Positions 20,748-29,893 of a DNA stretch of 64,000 nt are shown in pieces. Origin of the DNA: Bin87 sp965220055 (GTDB lineage: Bacteria > Chloroflexota > Dehalococcoidia > Lucifugimonadales > UBA3495). A program made the translations under genes and the position numbers. Each line of letters starts with the position of its first letter. Position 1 is the stretch's first letter. The notes under the pieces were generated by a model. The model saw only the letters and a list, made by a program, of their open reading frames with translations. It did no database searches and had not been told where the DNA came from. The stretch spans positions 930,001-994,000 of the forward strand of contig CBDCPE010000004.1 in NCBI GenBank assembly GCA_965220055.1. Direction: 5' to 3'.

Positions 20748-21734
20748 ATGGCAGAGCCGCTGATCGCGCTGGATGAAACCCCGCAGACGCGGGTGCTCAT
20801 CGCCGGCTGGAGGCGGCAGTGGTCTGACGGCGGCAACATATCCAGCGGCATGCCGCGCTGGCTGATCGACAAGCGGTCGGCGCGGCGAATCGGGCAGATG
20901 ACGGAAGAGATCTCCAGGATGTGCTTCCCCTTCCAGGTGGCTGGCACCCACGATCTCTACCGACCCAGGGCGGCATTCGATGACGGACTGCCGAGCCGCC
21001 CCTTGCAATGGGACAACGGTTTCTGGGATGCCGGAAACGGCCTGGTGATATTCCTTGGGGTCGAACCCTGGTACCGGATCGACCTGTACGGCGACGCGTT
21101 TTTCGAGGCGGCGGCCGCGTTGGGCAACCCCAAGATCGTTGCGGTGGAAGGTTACAACGGACCCGCGCCGCCGGAATTGGAGCGCCGGGTATCGTGCGTG
21201 TATAGCAAGGCTTCCATGGCAGATGAACTGCGTCAGCACGGAATGCTGTTTTCCAGCTATGGATCGCAGCAGCGGCAGGGACCCACAGTGGGGATGGCGT
21301 TAGTCAGCATTGCGCACTACCAACATCCGGACGTGGAGATGGTACGGGTTGGAGCCATGGCGCCGATGTTCCCCTTCAGCGGGGGAGAAAGCGGCGGTGG
21401 AGGTGGAGGCGGACAGTTGGGCATCACGACCGATCACCGGGCCTTCTATGACATCATGAGACGGCTGCGGGCGCTGTATTCGCTGGACATAGATCTTTCC
21501 GACCTGAGGCCACGCTACGAGGAAGAATCGTCGCGCTTGCTGGAATCCCTGGACCGGGTGGCCCAGCGCAACGAAGAAGCGCGACGGTACATTGACCGAG
21601 TGCGGAACGACCACCAGTTCCAGCCGTTCGAGGAGCCGGTAGAGCTGAACCCGAGCATCGAGGGAACGCTGGCAGACATCCTCGGCCAGTTCGACCTGTC
21701 GGGTCCGGACGACGAATCACCGCCCGAGCGCTGA
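20748..21734 (+). CDS. PAC2-family protein (proteasome-assembly-chaperone-2 fold)
   Basis: A 328-residue cytoplasmic protein whose order of blocks fits the PAC2 family (PF09754). An N-terminal LIAGWRRQWSDGG opens the fold, NGLVIFLGVEPWYRIDLYGD is near residue 98, and GNPKIVAVEGYNG is near 125. VGMALVSIAHYQHPDVEMV near 180 resembles the conserved family strand. A glycine run and a long charged C-terminal helix follow. Bacterial members have no settled function. It is 21 bp downstream of the glutaredoxin-DinB gene and ends before a bidirectional terminator, so it is likely the last gene of that transcript. Confidence 0.7.
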   Translation: MAEPLIALDETPQTRVLIAGWRRQWSDGGNISSGMPRWLIDKRSARRIGQMTEEISRMCFPFQVAGTHDLYRPRAAFDDGLPSRPLQWDNGFWDAGNGLVIFLGVEPWYRIDLYGDAFFEAAAALGNPKIVAVEGYNGPAPPELERRVSCVYSKASMADELRQHGMLFSSYGSQQRQGPTVGMALVSIAHYQHPDVEMVRVGAMAPMFPFSGGESGGGGGGGQLGITTDHRAFYDIMRRLRALYSLDIDLSDLRPRYEEESSRLLESLDRVAQRNEEARRYIDRVRNDHQFQPFEEPVELNPSIEGTLADILGQFDLSGPDDESPPER

Positions 21735-21762
21735 TCCCGCAGTTCAATGTCCAGAAAAACAA

Positions 21763-21798
21763 GAGGGGCGGGTCTGAGACCCGCCCCTCCGGCGTTTT
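21763..21798. terminator. Bidirectional intrinsic terminator
   Basis: A perfect 12-bp stem GAGGGGCGGGTC/GACCCGCCCCTC has a TGA loop. It is followed by a GTTTTT on the plus strand and preceded by AAAAAC, which reads as a T tract on the minus strand. It serves both the PAC2 gene and the convergent VOC gene. Confidence 0.85.
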
Positions 21799-21815
21799 TG
21801 GGTATCCGGTCGGAT

Positions 21816-22265
21816 TTAGTCCAAGGCCAAAACCGTGTTCTCCCGCCCTGGGCGGCGCATCTCAGCGAGGCCTTCCTCGGGTGTCTCGAACTTGTCGTAG
21901 TAGAACTCGATGCCGTTACCGTCGGGGTCCTCGAAATACACGCTTCCGGTCATGCCATGGTCCGTGGTGCGATCGACCTTGACGTCGTGTTCCAGCAGCG
22001 TGTGGTACAAATCACGAAGGGAATCGTGATCTTCCACCTGCACGGCAAAGTGGTTGAGCCCTATGTTTCCCTTGCGAGTGGCCGGGGATTCGTCCGATGC
22101 CTGGAACAGGGCAAGGTCGTGATGGATCTCACCGCAGGTCAGGAAGGTGGCTCCCGGGCGCTGCACGGCGATGTCGAAGCCGAGGATATCGGTGTAGAAC
22201 TTGGTTGACGCCTCCACATCGGAGACGTTGATCACGAGGTGTCCTACTTGCTTGGGTTTGACCAT
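21816..22265 (-). CDS. VOC-family (glyoxalase/dioxygenase-type) metalloprotein
   Basis: A 149-residue single-module vicinal-oxygen-chelate protein. It opens with VGHLVINVSDVEASTKFY, the usual first metal histidine. HHDLALFQ is near residue 48 and NIGLNHFAVQVEDH near residue 68. GSVYFEDPDGNGIEFYYD near residue 107 carries the metal-binding glutamate. It could be an extradiol dioxygenase-like or glyoxalase-like enzyme; the substrate is unknown. The ATG follows GGAGTAG. It is monocistronic between two terminators or gaps. Confidence 0.87.
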   Translation of the reverse strand: MVKPKQVGHLVINVSDVEASTKFYTDILGFDIAVQRPGATFLTCGEIHHDLALFQASDESPATRKGNIGLNHFAVQVEDHDSLRDLYHTLLEHDVKVDRTTDHGMTGSVYFEDPDGNGIEFYYDKFETPEEGLAEMRRPGRENTVLALD

Positions 22266-22408
22266 TTTCTACTCCTCCAGAGGTGCAGTTACGGCGTCTG
22301 TTAGCAGAACTATACGATAGTTGTCCATGCTGGGCAAGTACACCACGTTTCCCGGTTAGCCTGCAATTAGGCCGCGCAAAAGCCGTGTCGTGTGGGTTCC
22401 AGGCGCAG

Positions 22409-23644
22409 TCAGACCTCGTTCATGCGCCGAACCATGGGGCGATACGCCCAGCCGGCCAGCGAGATAACCAGGAGGACGGCCGCTCCGCCGGTGATGGCAA
22501 CCGACCAGCCGAAAACTTGCGCCAGCCAGGTGAGCGGCCAGGCTCCCAGGAAGTGGAAGACGGGAGCGAGTTGCATCATTGCCATCATGCGTCCGCGCAT
22601 TTCGGGGGCGGTGGTCAGCTGCATCATTGAGCTGGAAACAGGCCAGAAGCCCCCGATGCTGGTGGATCCCACCAAGGCCACCAAGGCGCACGCCGCCCAG
22701 AACCATTGGGCCCATGACATCGCGATGAGGGCAACGCAGCACAGGCTGACTTCCGCGTACATCAGCAGGCCCTTGTTCTTGCTGTCGCCCCAATTGGCAA
22801 CCACCAAGGATCCCATGAACGAGCCTGCCCCCCTGAACACCATGAAGATTCCGGTCTGGAAGGGCGTCAGTCGGAGAAATTCGGTGGTGAACGCCGGCAC
22901 GACCTGCATGTAAGCCATGCCGAAAAAGCCGAACGAAGCGGACATGATGATCAGCACCGCCGCCATGGGCGTGCGTATGGCGTGCGCGAACCCTCCGACC
23001 AGGTCGCTGATCGGCGACGAGTTGCGGCGTGTCGTGGCCACCGGGCGCGTCACCATCATCAGGAAAACGATCCCCACCAGGTAGCTGACGCCGTTGATCA
23101 TGATCCCGGCCCAGGTGTCAATGTATTGGATCGCCCAGCCTCCGACCAAGGGACCCGTCATGTTGCCGATCTGCCCGACTGAGGTGTGCAGGGCCACGGC
23201 GTTCATCATATCTTCGCGAGGAACCAGGTCGGCGGCCAGCGCGAACCGGGCCGGCATCTGCACCGCCATCAGCCCGCCCAGGATGAAGACCACGGCGTAC
23301 ACGTGCCACATCTGGGCCAGCCCGGTCAGCGCTAAAAACGCCAGGGCGAGGGTGACGACCGCGTTGCCCAAAACGCAGACGATCAGGAACAGCTTGCGGT
23401 CCACCCGGTCGGCCAGCACGCCGCCGACGAAGGTGAAAAACAGGTTGGAGACCCCGAACAAACTGACCGCCAAGCCCAGCGAGGTCTGATCGCCGGTCAG
23501 GTCAAGAACCAGGTAGCCAATGCCAAGGAACTGGATTCCCTGTCCGAACGACTGGACACCGATATTCAGAAAGAACCACCGGAAATCCCGGTGGCGAAGA
23601 GCGGAGAACGCGCGCAGCCGGCCAGCGCCGGCGACGGAGGCCAT
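22409..23644 (-). CDS. Major facilitator superfamily exporter (MFS_3/enterobactin-exporter-like)
   Basis: A 411-residue, twelve-helix carrier. The N-terminal half shows FRWFFLNIGVQSFGQGIQF and the family loop GGVLADRVDRKLFL between helices two and three. The second half contains RGAGSFMGSLVVANWGD. The layout fits the MFS_3 group that includes EntS-like exporters. It starts 3 bp after the HAD gene stop, and together with the small 24409-24648 gene it forms a three-gene minus-strand operon. Substrate unknown. Confidence 0.85.
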   Translation of the reverse strand: MASVAGAGRLRAFSALRHRDFRWFFLNIGVQSFGQGIQFLGIGYLVLDLTGDQTSLGLAVSLFGVSNLFFTFVGGVLADRVDRKLFLIVCVLGNAVVTLALAFLALTGLAQMWHVYAVVFILGGLMAVQMPARFALAADLVPREDMMNAVALHTSVGQIGNMTGPLVGGWAIQYIDTWAGIMINGVSYLVGIVFLMMVTRPVATTRRNSSPISDLVGGFAHAIRTPMAAVLIIMSASFGFFGMAYMQVVPAFTTEFLRLTPFQTGIFMVFRGAGSFMGSLVVANWGDSKNKGLLMYAEVSLCCVALIAMSWAQWFWAACALVALVGSTSIGGFWPVSSSMMQLTTAPEMRGRMMAMMQLAPVFHFLGAWPLTWLAQVFGWSVAITGGAAVLLVISLAGWAYRPMVRRMNEV

Positions 23645-23647
23645 GGG

Positions 23648-24388
23648 CTACGAGGCGTCAGCCCCAGCCTTTGAAGTTGCAAGTAGCCGGTCCGACAACT
23701 GGTGGAAGTCCGCTACCTCGAAATCCGGCTGGTACACCGACTCCTCGTTCGGCAGTTTGTAGCGATTTACGTAACCCGCCCGGAACCCGGAGGCCCGCGC
23801 GCCCGTGACGTCGAACGAATGAGAGGAGACCATCATAATTTCGCCCCGCGCCTTGCCCAGAATGCGGGTCGCAGTCCGGTACACCGCCGGGTGGGGTTTG
23901 AATACGCCAGCCTTTTCCACCGAAATGACGTCATCGAAGGGGATCCCCACATTATCCTTGGCCATGCGCTCCAGGTACGACTGCTCCCCGTTGGACAATA
24001 CCACCAGGCGGCTGAACCGTTTGCTGTCAACCAGCCTGCTCAGGCCCTGTACGGCATCATCGAACGGACGCAAGTCGTCGTACACCGCCATGAAGCGGTC
24101 CACGTCACCTTGTTCAAAGTTCACGTCGTGCAGCCGAAGGCAATAGACGAAGGACCGCCGGCAGGTCTCCAAGTAACCGCTGTGCCCCAGCATGAACAGG
24201 TTGTCCTGGTACTGTTCAATGCGCTGGCGTCCGCGCCAGTCGTCCCAGAAGTCTTCCGCCGTAACCGGCGAACCGTGCTCCGCCAGGAAGCGGCCAGCCG
24301 GCTCGGACAAACTTCCGCCCAAGTCAAGCACCGTGCCAAAGATATCGAAAACCAGGGTGTTGACTTGGGCGAGAGGATTGTCAGGCAT
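23648..24388 (-). CDS. HAD-superfamily hydrolase, haloacid dehalogenase type II-like
   Basis: A 246-residue HAD protein. Motif I reads VFDIFGTVLD with the nucleophile aspartate near residue 15, in the FD.xGT form typical of L-2-haloacid dehalogenases. Motif II is VVLSNGEQ near residue 130. Motif III/IV is MVSSHSFDVTGARASGFRAGYVNR near residue 190. It could dehalogenate 2-haloacids or be a phosphatase of the same fold. Between motifs I and II there is a helical cap. It is flanked within 20 bp by a small gene upstream and an MFS exporter downstream. Confidence 0.87.
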   Translation of the reverse strand: MPDNPLAQVNTLVFDIFGTVLDLGGSLSEPAGRFLAEHGSPVTAEDFWDDWRGRQRIEQYQDNLFMLGHSGYLETCRRSFVYCLRLHDVNFEQGDVDRFMAVYDDLRPFDDAVQGLSRLVDSKRFSRLVVLSNGEQSYLERMAKDNVGIPFDDVISVEKAGVFKPHPAVYRTATRILGKARGEIMMVSSHSFDVTGARASGFRAGYVNRYKLPNEESVYQPDFEVADFHQLSDRLLATSKAGADAS

Positions 24389-24408
24389 AGCGAGATTACC
24401 AGTCGGGA

Positions 24409-24648
24409 TCAGGCAGGTTTGATGTTATCGATATTCGTCTGATCGATGTTGATCTGGCGCTTCACGCTGTCGAAATAGACGATCAGCCAGGTCGCCGAGC
24501 CGATGGACCGCTTTTCGCGGACCTCGCCGCCGTCCCCGGTCGAGATGCTCCGGACCGACGAACCCACGGGGGAGGCCATCACTTCACGCACTTCGAAATC
24601 GGCGGTGGCTTCGACTTTCATGCCTTTTTCGTACAGGTCAAAACTCAT
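24409..24648 (-). CDS. Small protein of unknown function, first gene of the HAD-MFS operon
   Basis: A 79-residue protein of charged, probably beta-rich sequence with no signal peptide or membrane segment. GAGG lies before ATG 24648. It is 20 bp upstream of the HAD gene on the same strand, which argues that it is real. I do not recognise a family. The C-terminal tail is asparagine- and isoleucine-rich. Confidence 0.55.
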   Translation of the reverse strand: MSFDLYEKGMKVEATADFEVREVMASPVGSSVRSISTGDGGEVREKRSIGSATWLIVYFDSVKRQINIDQTNIDNIKPA

Positions 24649-24860
24649 TGCTGTGCCTCCTCATGGGGAATTCCCGCGAGCCAAATGGGAAGGGTTTGAC
24701 TGGCTCCGCAGTGTACGGTGCGCAGTTTGCAGAGTCAACGCAGAGCACCGAGCATCGGCTCGAGGGAGCGGCGCCGATGCCGCTAGACGGAGTACGCACC
24801 GCACGGTATCATTCTTGGGGTATCTGAACCCGCAATCAACTTTGGAGGTACGCGACACCC

Positions 24861-25220
24861 ATGAAGATCGTAAAGATGTCGGCAGTGGAAAAGACTGAAG
24901 GGACCGCGCCCTTGTTCACCGGCCCCGTGGGCCGTCAGGCCATCCTTGACCCCGACGACAGCAACAACTTCAACTTTGGCATCGTTCACTTCGGGGCCGG
25001 AGTTCGCAACAAGTTCCACACCCACAGCGGCGACCAGATCCTGATCGTCACCGAGGGCACGGGCATCGTCGCCACGCGCGGCGAAGAAGTGACGGTTACG
25101 GAAGGCGACGTGGCGATCATCCCCGCTGGCGAAGACCACTGGCACGGCTCCCGCGCGACGGCGATGTCCCACATCACCATCACGGTGAAAGGCAGCCAGA
25201 CGCAGCAGAACGAGGACTAA
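24861..25220 (+). CDS. Cupin-domain protein
   Basis: A 119-residue single-domain cupin. Motif 1 is visible as KFHTHSGDQILIVTEGTG, whose two histidines and following acidic residue bind metal. Motif 2 is GDVAIIPAGEDHWHG. GGAGG lies 13 nt before the ATG. Members of this size bind a metal and act as small enzymes or sensors, and the substrate is not evident. The gene is alone between a divergent operon and a terminator. Confidence 0.88.
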   Translation: MKIVKMSAVEKTEGTAPLFTGPVGRQAILDPDDSNNFNFGIVHFGAGVRNKFHTHSGDQILIVTEGTGIVATRGEEVTVTEGDVAIIPAGEDHWHGSRATAMSHITITVKGSQTQQNED

Positions 25221-25247
25221 GCGGCGCCGGCAACCACTGCCCAAACG

Positions 25248-25281
25248 AATTGGGGCGACCTTCCGATCGCCCCTAATTTTT
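25248..25281. terminator. Intrinsic terminator (GGGGCGA palindrome with T tract)
   Basis: GGGGCGA pairs with TCGCCCC around an 8-nt loop, extended by AATT on both sides with one bulge and followed by ATTTTTG. It ends the cupin transcript and faces the end of the zinc operon. The stem is a relative of the GTAGGGGCGAA repeat. Confidence 0.75.
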
Positions 25282-25300
25282 GTGGCATTTATGGTGATCA

Positions 25301-26812
25301 TTAACTCCGGTGACCGTGGCTGTGGTCGTGATCATCGTGGTGACCATGGTCACCGTGATCGTCATGGCTGCCATGATCCGCATGGCTTGCGTGGTCGTCA
25401 TGATGACCATGCTCGCCGTGACCACCGTGATCGTCGTGATGATCTTCAACCGGAGCCAATTGCGGCAGCCGCACGATGGCCAAAATCACCGCCGCGGCCA
25501 AGTACAGGGCCGCCGTGTAGTAGAAGAGGTAGGTGTAGTCGATGCCGTAGAGCCACCCCGCCAGGAGCGGAGAAGCCGCGCTGAGAATGAACCGGGAGGT
25601 GGAAAGAAGTCCCAGGGTGGTGGCCGCCGTACCCTCGCGCACGATGTCCATTGCAGCGGCGGTCAGGATCGGCTGGTCACTGTAGAGAAACATGCCGAGG
25701 GCAGCCAGCAAAATGGTCATGATCGCGAGGTTGTCGCTGAAGGGAACCATGATCAGCGTGACCACAGCGAGGAAGATCATGCCGGGGATCAGCACCATCT
25801 TACGGCCGAAACGGTCGGATAGGTAGCCCATCACCGGGCTGGCAAAGATGCCGACCAATACCAGTAGGGCGATCAGCGAACCTCGGAGGAACACGCCCTC
25901 AAATACGCCGCCGTCCGGGTTCACCGTCAATCCCAGCTGGTCGTTCAGGTAGAGCGGCAACACGGTTACGAACCCGATGTATGCCATGCCGCGCAGTCCG
26001 GCGACCACAGTGATTCCCCAGATACGTGGATTCCGGACCAACAGTTTCGTCTCCTCGATCTGCGAGCGCATGGTGATAGTTGGCTGGGATTCGACGGCGG
26101 CCTGGGCGCGGTGGCCAATGTCTCGGAAAGCCCAGAAGACCAGGAACGCCAGGAAAATCGGCACCGCTGCGTAGATCGTAATGATCGACTGCCAGGTCAT
26201 AGTGATGAGAAGGAATCCGGTGAGCGCGGGTCCCAGCACATCGCCCACGTTTCCGCCCACGCCGTGGAAGGAAAGCACGGATGCCCGTCTGTGCGCGAAG
26301 TGGGACGACAACGCGGCCATGGCTGGCAGGTGCCACACCGACGCCGCGACGGCAACGACGGCCATGCCGATTATCAGCAAGGTGTAGCCAACCGGGTTCA
26401 GCGCTCCGTCGGTACTGGCCGCTCCGGCGCTCTGGCTGGTGACCAGCCACGCGCTTCCGGCCACCTGCCATCCGGCGGCCGCCATGAGCAGCCAACCCAC
26501 TCCGAACAGCGCCATGCACACGGCCATCACCCAGCCCCAATAGCGGCGCAGCGCGTCGGTAAGCACGCCGCCCGGCAGGGCGACCACACCGGACGCGATT
26601 TCGCGGGTCGTCTGGATACTGGTCGCCGCGATTATGCTTCCCCCGAGCAGGAGGTCGCGGACCTCGGGCAGCACTACGATGAAGCTCTGGGCCACCCAGT
26701 GGAACACGCCGTGCCCACTAGTCAGGCCCCCGATTATGAAAGCCGCTCCCCTCCGGAAACCGGACCGGCCTTCCGCTGCTGAAGGCATAGCGTGTTGATG
26801 TGCATGCGCCAT
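25301..26812 (-). CDS. MFS transporter with histidine-rich C-terminal tail, in the zinc operon
   Basis: A 503-residue, twelve-helix carrier with loop motif GYLSDRFGRKMVLIPG in the second half. From about residue 455 the protein ends in a tail made largely of His, Asp and Gly (repeats of the type DHHDDHGGHGEHGHHDDH). Such tails bind Zn2+ or Ni2+. The gene is the last of a minus-strand run zur-znuA-znuC-znuB, 32 bp after znuB. A role in metal or metal-complex transport, or in sensing metal status, is inferred from this context. The substrate itself is not determined. Confidence 0.85.
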   Translation of the reverse strand: MAHAHQHAMPSAAEGRSGFRRGAAFIIGGLTSGHGVFHWVAQSFIVVLPEVRDLLLGGSIIAATSIQTTREIASGVVALPGGVLTDALRRYWGWVMAVCMALFGVGWLLMAAAGWQVAGSAWLVTSQSAGAASTDGALNPVGYTLLIIGMAVVAVAASVWHLPAMAALSSHFAHRRASVLSFHGVGGNVGDVLGPALTGFLLITMTWQSIITIYAAVPIFLAFLVFWAFRDIGHRAQAAVESQPTITMRSQIEETKLLVRNPRIWGITVVAGLRGMAYIGFVTVLPLYLNDQLGLTVNPDGGVFEGVFLRGSLIALLVLVGIFASPVMGYLSDRFGRKMVLIPGMIFLAVVTLIMVPFSDNLAIMTILLAALGMFLYSDQPILTAAAMDIVREGTAATTLGLLSTSRFILSAASPLLAGWLYGIDYTYLFYYTAALYLAAAVILAIVRLPQLAPVEDHHDDHGGHGEHGHHDDHASHADHGSHDDHGDHGHHDDHDHSHGHRS

Positions 26813-26843
26813 ATCGACCTCCCGTGGCCTTTAAGTTTGGAGG

Positions 26844-27722
26844 TTATTCCAGGGAACCACCGGCACTCCGGGGCAACTGAGAGAGCCCGCCGGATGTGAC
26901 CGGGGAGCGGCTGATTCGATCACGAATCTTGGACCAGGCTAGAGCCGCTACGAAGAGGACCGCCGAAAGCAACACCACGCTGGCTCCGGAGGACACGTCA
27001 ATGAAATAACTGATGTAGATACCCAGCACGGAGCAGATTATACCGATGCCAGTGGACAGCAAGGTCATCTTACGGAAGCTGTTGGTCAGCAATCGGGCGA
27101 CTATTGGCGGGATGACCACTGCTGCAGCTATCATCGTCACTCCCAGCACCTGCATCGAAACGACAATGGTGCCCGCCAGCAGCAACGCGAACACGGTGTC
27201 CACCCAGCCCGTGGGCACACCGTAGAACTGTGCAACGTCGGAATCGAAGGTCGCGAACAGGAATAGCTTGTAGCCCACGAAGAACACCGCAGCGACGATT
27301 GCGGATACGACCGCTATTGCGATCAGGTCTTCTCGATCGACCGCGAGGACGCTTCCCCACAACGAAGCCTCGAAGTCACGGGTGAAACTGCCAAACCGAC
27401 TGATGATGGCGATACCCAAGGCGAAGCTTGCCGTAGTGATGATGCCGATGGCGGCGTCGGAACCGATGGGATTCCTACGAGTGGTCCACGTCACCAGAAC
27501 AGCCGACAAGAATCCCCACACCGTCGCGCCAACAAAGAAGTTGATCGACATAATCCAACTAACCACCGCCCCGCCGAAGATGGCGTGGGACAGGCCGTGT
27601 CCGATGTACGACATCCCGCGCAGGACGATGTAGACGCCCATGAGACCACACAGTCCGCCGATCAAGCATGCCGCTATGATCGCACGCACGAAAAACCCGA
27701 ATTCGAAAGGTTCCAACAGCAT
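26844..27722 (-). CDS. znuB: Zinc/manganese ABC transporter permease (ZnuB-like, ABC-3 family)
   Basis: A 292-residue integral membrane protein with about eight to nine helices of the ABC-3 family. The family's first segment reads IAACLIGGLCGLMGVYIVLRGMSYIGHGLSHAIFGG near residues 16-50. The cytoplasmic coupling region with MIAAAVVIPPIVARLL near 195 contacts ZnuC. It would form the channel of a high-affinity metal importer. It lies between znuC and the His-tailed MFS gene. The metal is inferred to be zinc because of the Fur/Zur gene at the head of the run. Confidence 0.92.
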   Translation of the reverse strand: MLLEPFEFGFFVRAIIAACLIGGLCGLMGVYIVLRGMSYIGHGLSHAIFGGAVVSWIMSINFFVGATVWGFLSAVLVTWTTRRNPIGSDAAIGIITTASFALGIAIISRFGSFTRDFEASLWGSVLAVDREDLIAIAVVSAIVAAVFFVGYKLFLFATFDSDVAQFYGVPTGWVDTVFALLLAGTIVVSMQVLGVTMIAAAVVIPPIVARLLTNSFRKMTLLSTGIGIICSVLGIYISYFIDVSSGASVVLLSAVLFVAALAWSKIRDRISRSPVTSGGLSQLPRSAGGSLE

Positions 27723-27826
27723 GAGTCTAGGGAAGCGGCCGGTAGTCAGAACACAGATCGGGGGAAACAGTCCACCCAGCAGCTGTGCCCGGGCAGAACA
27801 GATCTGATTCAGATATCACCGGTTGG

Positions 27827-28771
27827 TCAGTCATCGGCGCTCTCGTGATGGTGATGGCCTGGGACGTTGCCGTCGGACGGATGCGTGTGGACCAGAATGG
27901 GATCCGTGTGGCTGTCGTCAGGGACGGTAGCCAGGGGCTCAGCGCCGTTACGGTCGATCCAGAAGTGGGCGCTCTCGGCCACAAGCGTCATACCTTGGTA
28001 TTGGATCACTGGCATTTCGGCTCCGTAGACCTCGCGCAGGATATGCGGCGCAATCACGCGGTGGGGCGGTCCATCGGCCACGATGGTTCCGTTGAGGCAA
28101 ACTATCCGCGGCAGGTGCACGGCGACCGCGTTGATTTCGTGGGTGGTCATCACTATGGTGACTCCGGCGTGGTTGAGGTCGTGGAGTAGGTGCATCACGT
28201 CGTCCCGCGTCTTAAGGTCGACGCCGGAGGTAGGTTCATCCAGCAGCAGCAAATCCGGGCTACTGATCAAGGCCCTGGCCAGGAAAACGCGCTGTTGCTG
28301 GCCGCCGGAAAGCTGGCGGATGTGGCGCTTCGCCAGGTCATCAATGCCGAGACGCTGCATCATGTCGTGGGCCAATTCTCGTTCCTGGCGGCGAAACCAG
28401 GGGAACAGCGAATTGGACATGGTGCGTCCCATCAACACTGCTTCCTCGACGGTCACGGGGAAGTTCCAGTCGATTGTTTCGAGCTGCGGAACGTAGCCGG
28501 CGCGGTGGCGTCGGCCGCGGACCAACTTGTCGTTCACCCGAACCTCTCCGGATTGAACTGGAACTGCTCCCAACACCGTCCGAAGCAATGTGGTCTTCCC
28601 GGAGCCGCTGGGGCCCAGCAAACCAACGAAATCCCCAGGCATGATCCGGAGGTTGACCCCCTGGAGGACACGGGAACCGCTGTAGCCAGCATCCACGTCC
28701 CTGAATTCAACAACGGGACGGGCGTCCGGGTCGGGTCGGTGAAGGTGTTCTAGTTCCGGAGGATGAAGCAT
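27827..28771 (-). CDS. znuC: Zinc ABC transporter ATPase (ZnuC-like)
   Basis: A 314-residue ATPase with Walker A GPSGSGKT near residue 53, the ABC signature LSGGQQQRV, and Walker B LLLLDEPTSGVD. A C-terminal extension beyond the usual ATPase length (from about residue 275) carries histidine clusters including PGHHHHESADD. Such extensions are common in zinc and manganese transporters. The gap to znuB is 105 bp, wider than elsewhere in the run. It drives import through the ZnuB channel. Confidence 0.92.
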   Translation of the reverse strand: MLHPPELEHLHRPDPDARPVVEFRDVDAGYSGSRVLQGVNLRIMPGDFVGLLGPSGSGKTTLLRTVLGAVPVQSGEVRVNDKLVRGRRHRAGYVPQLETIDWNFPVTVEEAVLMGRTMSNSLFPWFRRQERELAHDMMQRLGIDDLAKRHIRQLSGGQQQRVFLARALISSPDLLLLDEPTSGVDLKTRDDVMHLLHDLNHAGVTIVMTTHEINAVAVHLPRIVCLNGTIVADGPPHRVIAPHILREVYGAEMPVIQYQGMTLVAESAHFWIDRNGAEPLATVPDDSHTDPILVHTHPSDGNVPGHHHHESADD

Positions 28772-28807
28772 GTCGTCGCGATGGGTTGCACTCAGGGCAA
28801 GAGCGGT

Positions 28808-29854
28808 CTACGGGATGTATACGGCGTCGGACACTCCGTCGAAAACGAGAGAAACGTCTACCTGGTCGAGGGCGGAAGCGTCGCCACCCAGGGCCGGGAT
28901 CATCACGTGGAGGTTAGTCACGGCGAGGCCGAGGTAACTGTGGTACGGATCGCCCGGCGCGCCGGGCAGATCATCGTCACTAAGTTCGTCGATGTACGCT
29001 GCACCGGATTCTGCGGCGATTGTTTGCATCACGTCGCTGGGGAACACGGCGGAGCCAAACACGGCGGGTATGTCTTCGGAGCGGATCTGCCGGATAAGAT
29101 CAGCGACTTCCTTGGCAGACGGCTCGGAGAAATCGGACGGTTGTATGGCGCCCACCACGGTTAGGTCGTAGCGATCGGCAAAATATGCCCAAGAGTCGTG
29201 GTAGGTGAGCAACCTGCGGTTTCCGGGCGGAATGGTTTGGATCGCGGTTTTGATGGCTGCGTCCAGGGAAGCGATCCGCGTGGAGAAGGTAGCGTAATTG
29301 GAAGAGTAATACTCTGAGTTATCGGGGTCCCTGGCAACGAGGTTGTCTCGCACGATTTCCGCGTAGCGCAATGCGAGAATGGGATCGGGCCACAGGTGCG
29401 GGTTCGGCTGGCCGCCCTCTTCGGGGAAGGAGAAGTCGAACCGCCATTGGTCGCGGCTGATGGTCTGTTCGCCCAGGGCCACGATCAAAGCACCGGGCTT
29501 GAGGTCGGCATTGGCCATCTCCAGGGTGGGCTCTTCAAGGAATAGCCCGTTGAGGATCATCAGGTCGGCTTTCGAAATTACCGCGGCCACTGACGGGGCC
29601 GGTTCGAAGGTATGGGAGTTAACACCTTCCGGAACCACACCTTCCAAGATGATGCGGGTCCCACCGATATTTTCGACGATGCTGGTAATGGGCGACACGG
29701 TGGTAACCACGCGGATTCGATCGGTTTCGCTGCCTGCGTTTACGCTAGGAGCGCCCGCAGAGTCGGGAGAGCCCCCGGCACAAGCCAATGCGGCGAGAAC
29801 GACGCACAAGGCTGCGCCAACGAGGATGGGGCTACGCAATGCCAACACCGGCAA
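28808..29854 (-). CDS. znuA: Zinc/manganese ABC transporter substrate-binding lipoprotein (ZnuA-like)
   Basis: A 348-residue cluster A-I binding protein. A signal peptide ends in the lipobox LACAGG (cysteine near residue 25), so the protein is likely a lipoprotein on the outer face. The metal ligands are placed as expected: a histidine in NSHTFEP, one in QPNPHLWPDP, one in TYHDSWAYF, and the acidic ligand in YIDELSDDD. The histidine-rich loop often seen in zinc ZnuA is short or absent. It is 40 bp downstream of zur and 37 bp upstream of znuC. Confidence 0.92.
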   Translation of the reverse strand: MPVLALRSPILVGAALCVVLAALACAGGSPDSAGAPSVNAGSETDRIRVVTTVSPITSIVENIGGTRIILEGVVPEGVNSHTFEPAPSVAAVISKADLMILNGLFLEEPTLEMANADLKPGALIVALGEQTISRDQWRFDFSFPEEGGQPNPHLWPDPILALRYAEIVRDNLVARDPDNSEYYSSNYATFSTRIASLDAAIKTAIQTIPPGNRRLLTYHDSWAYFADRYDLTVVGAIQPSDFSEPSAKEVADLIRQIRSEDIPAVFGSAVFPSDVMQTIAAESGAAYIDELSDDDLPGAPGDPYHSYLGLAVTNLHVMIPALGGDASALDQVDVSLVFDGVSDAVYIP

Positions 29855-29893
29855 TCTCTCCGGGCAAGATATTGCGTCGGACTGGGCGGCCGG

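Noticed and set aside
20106..21239. A 377-residue open frame opposite the glutaredoxin-DinB and PAC2 genes
   Set aside because: It is antisense to two recognisable genes and has no family similarity; it is an effect of high GC content.
25310..25822. A plus-strand frame opposite the His-tail of the MFS gene
   Set aside because: It is the mirror of the histidine-rich codon repeats of the minus-strand gene and has no family match.
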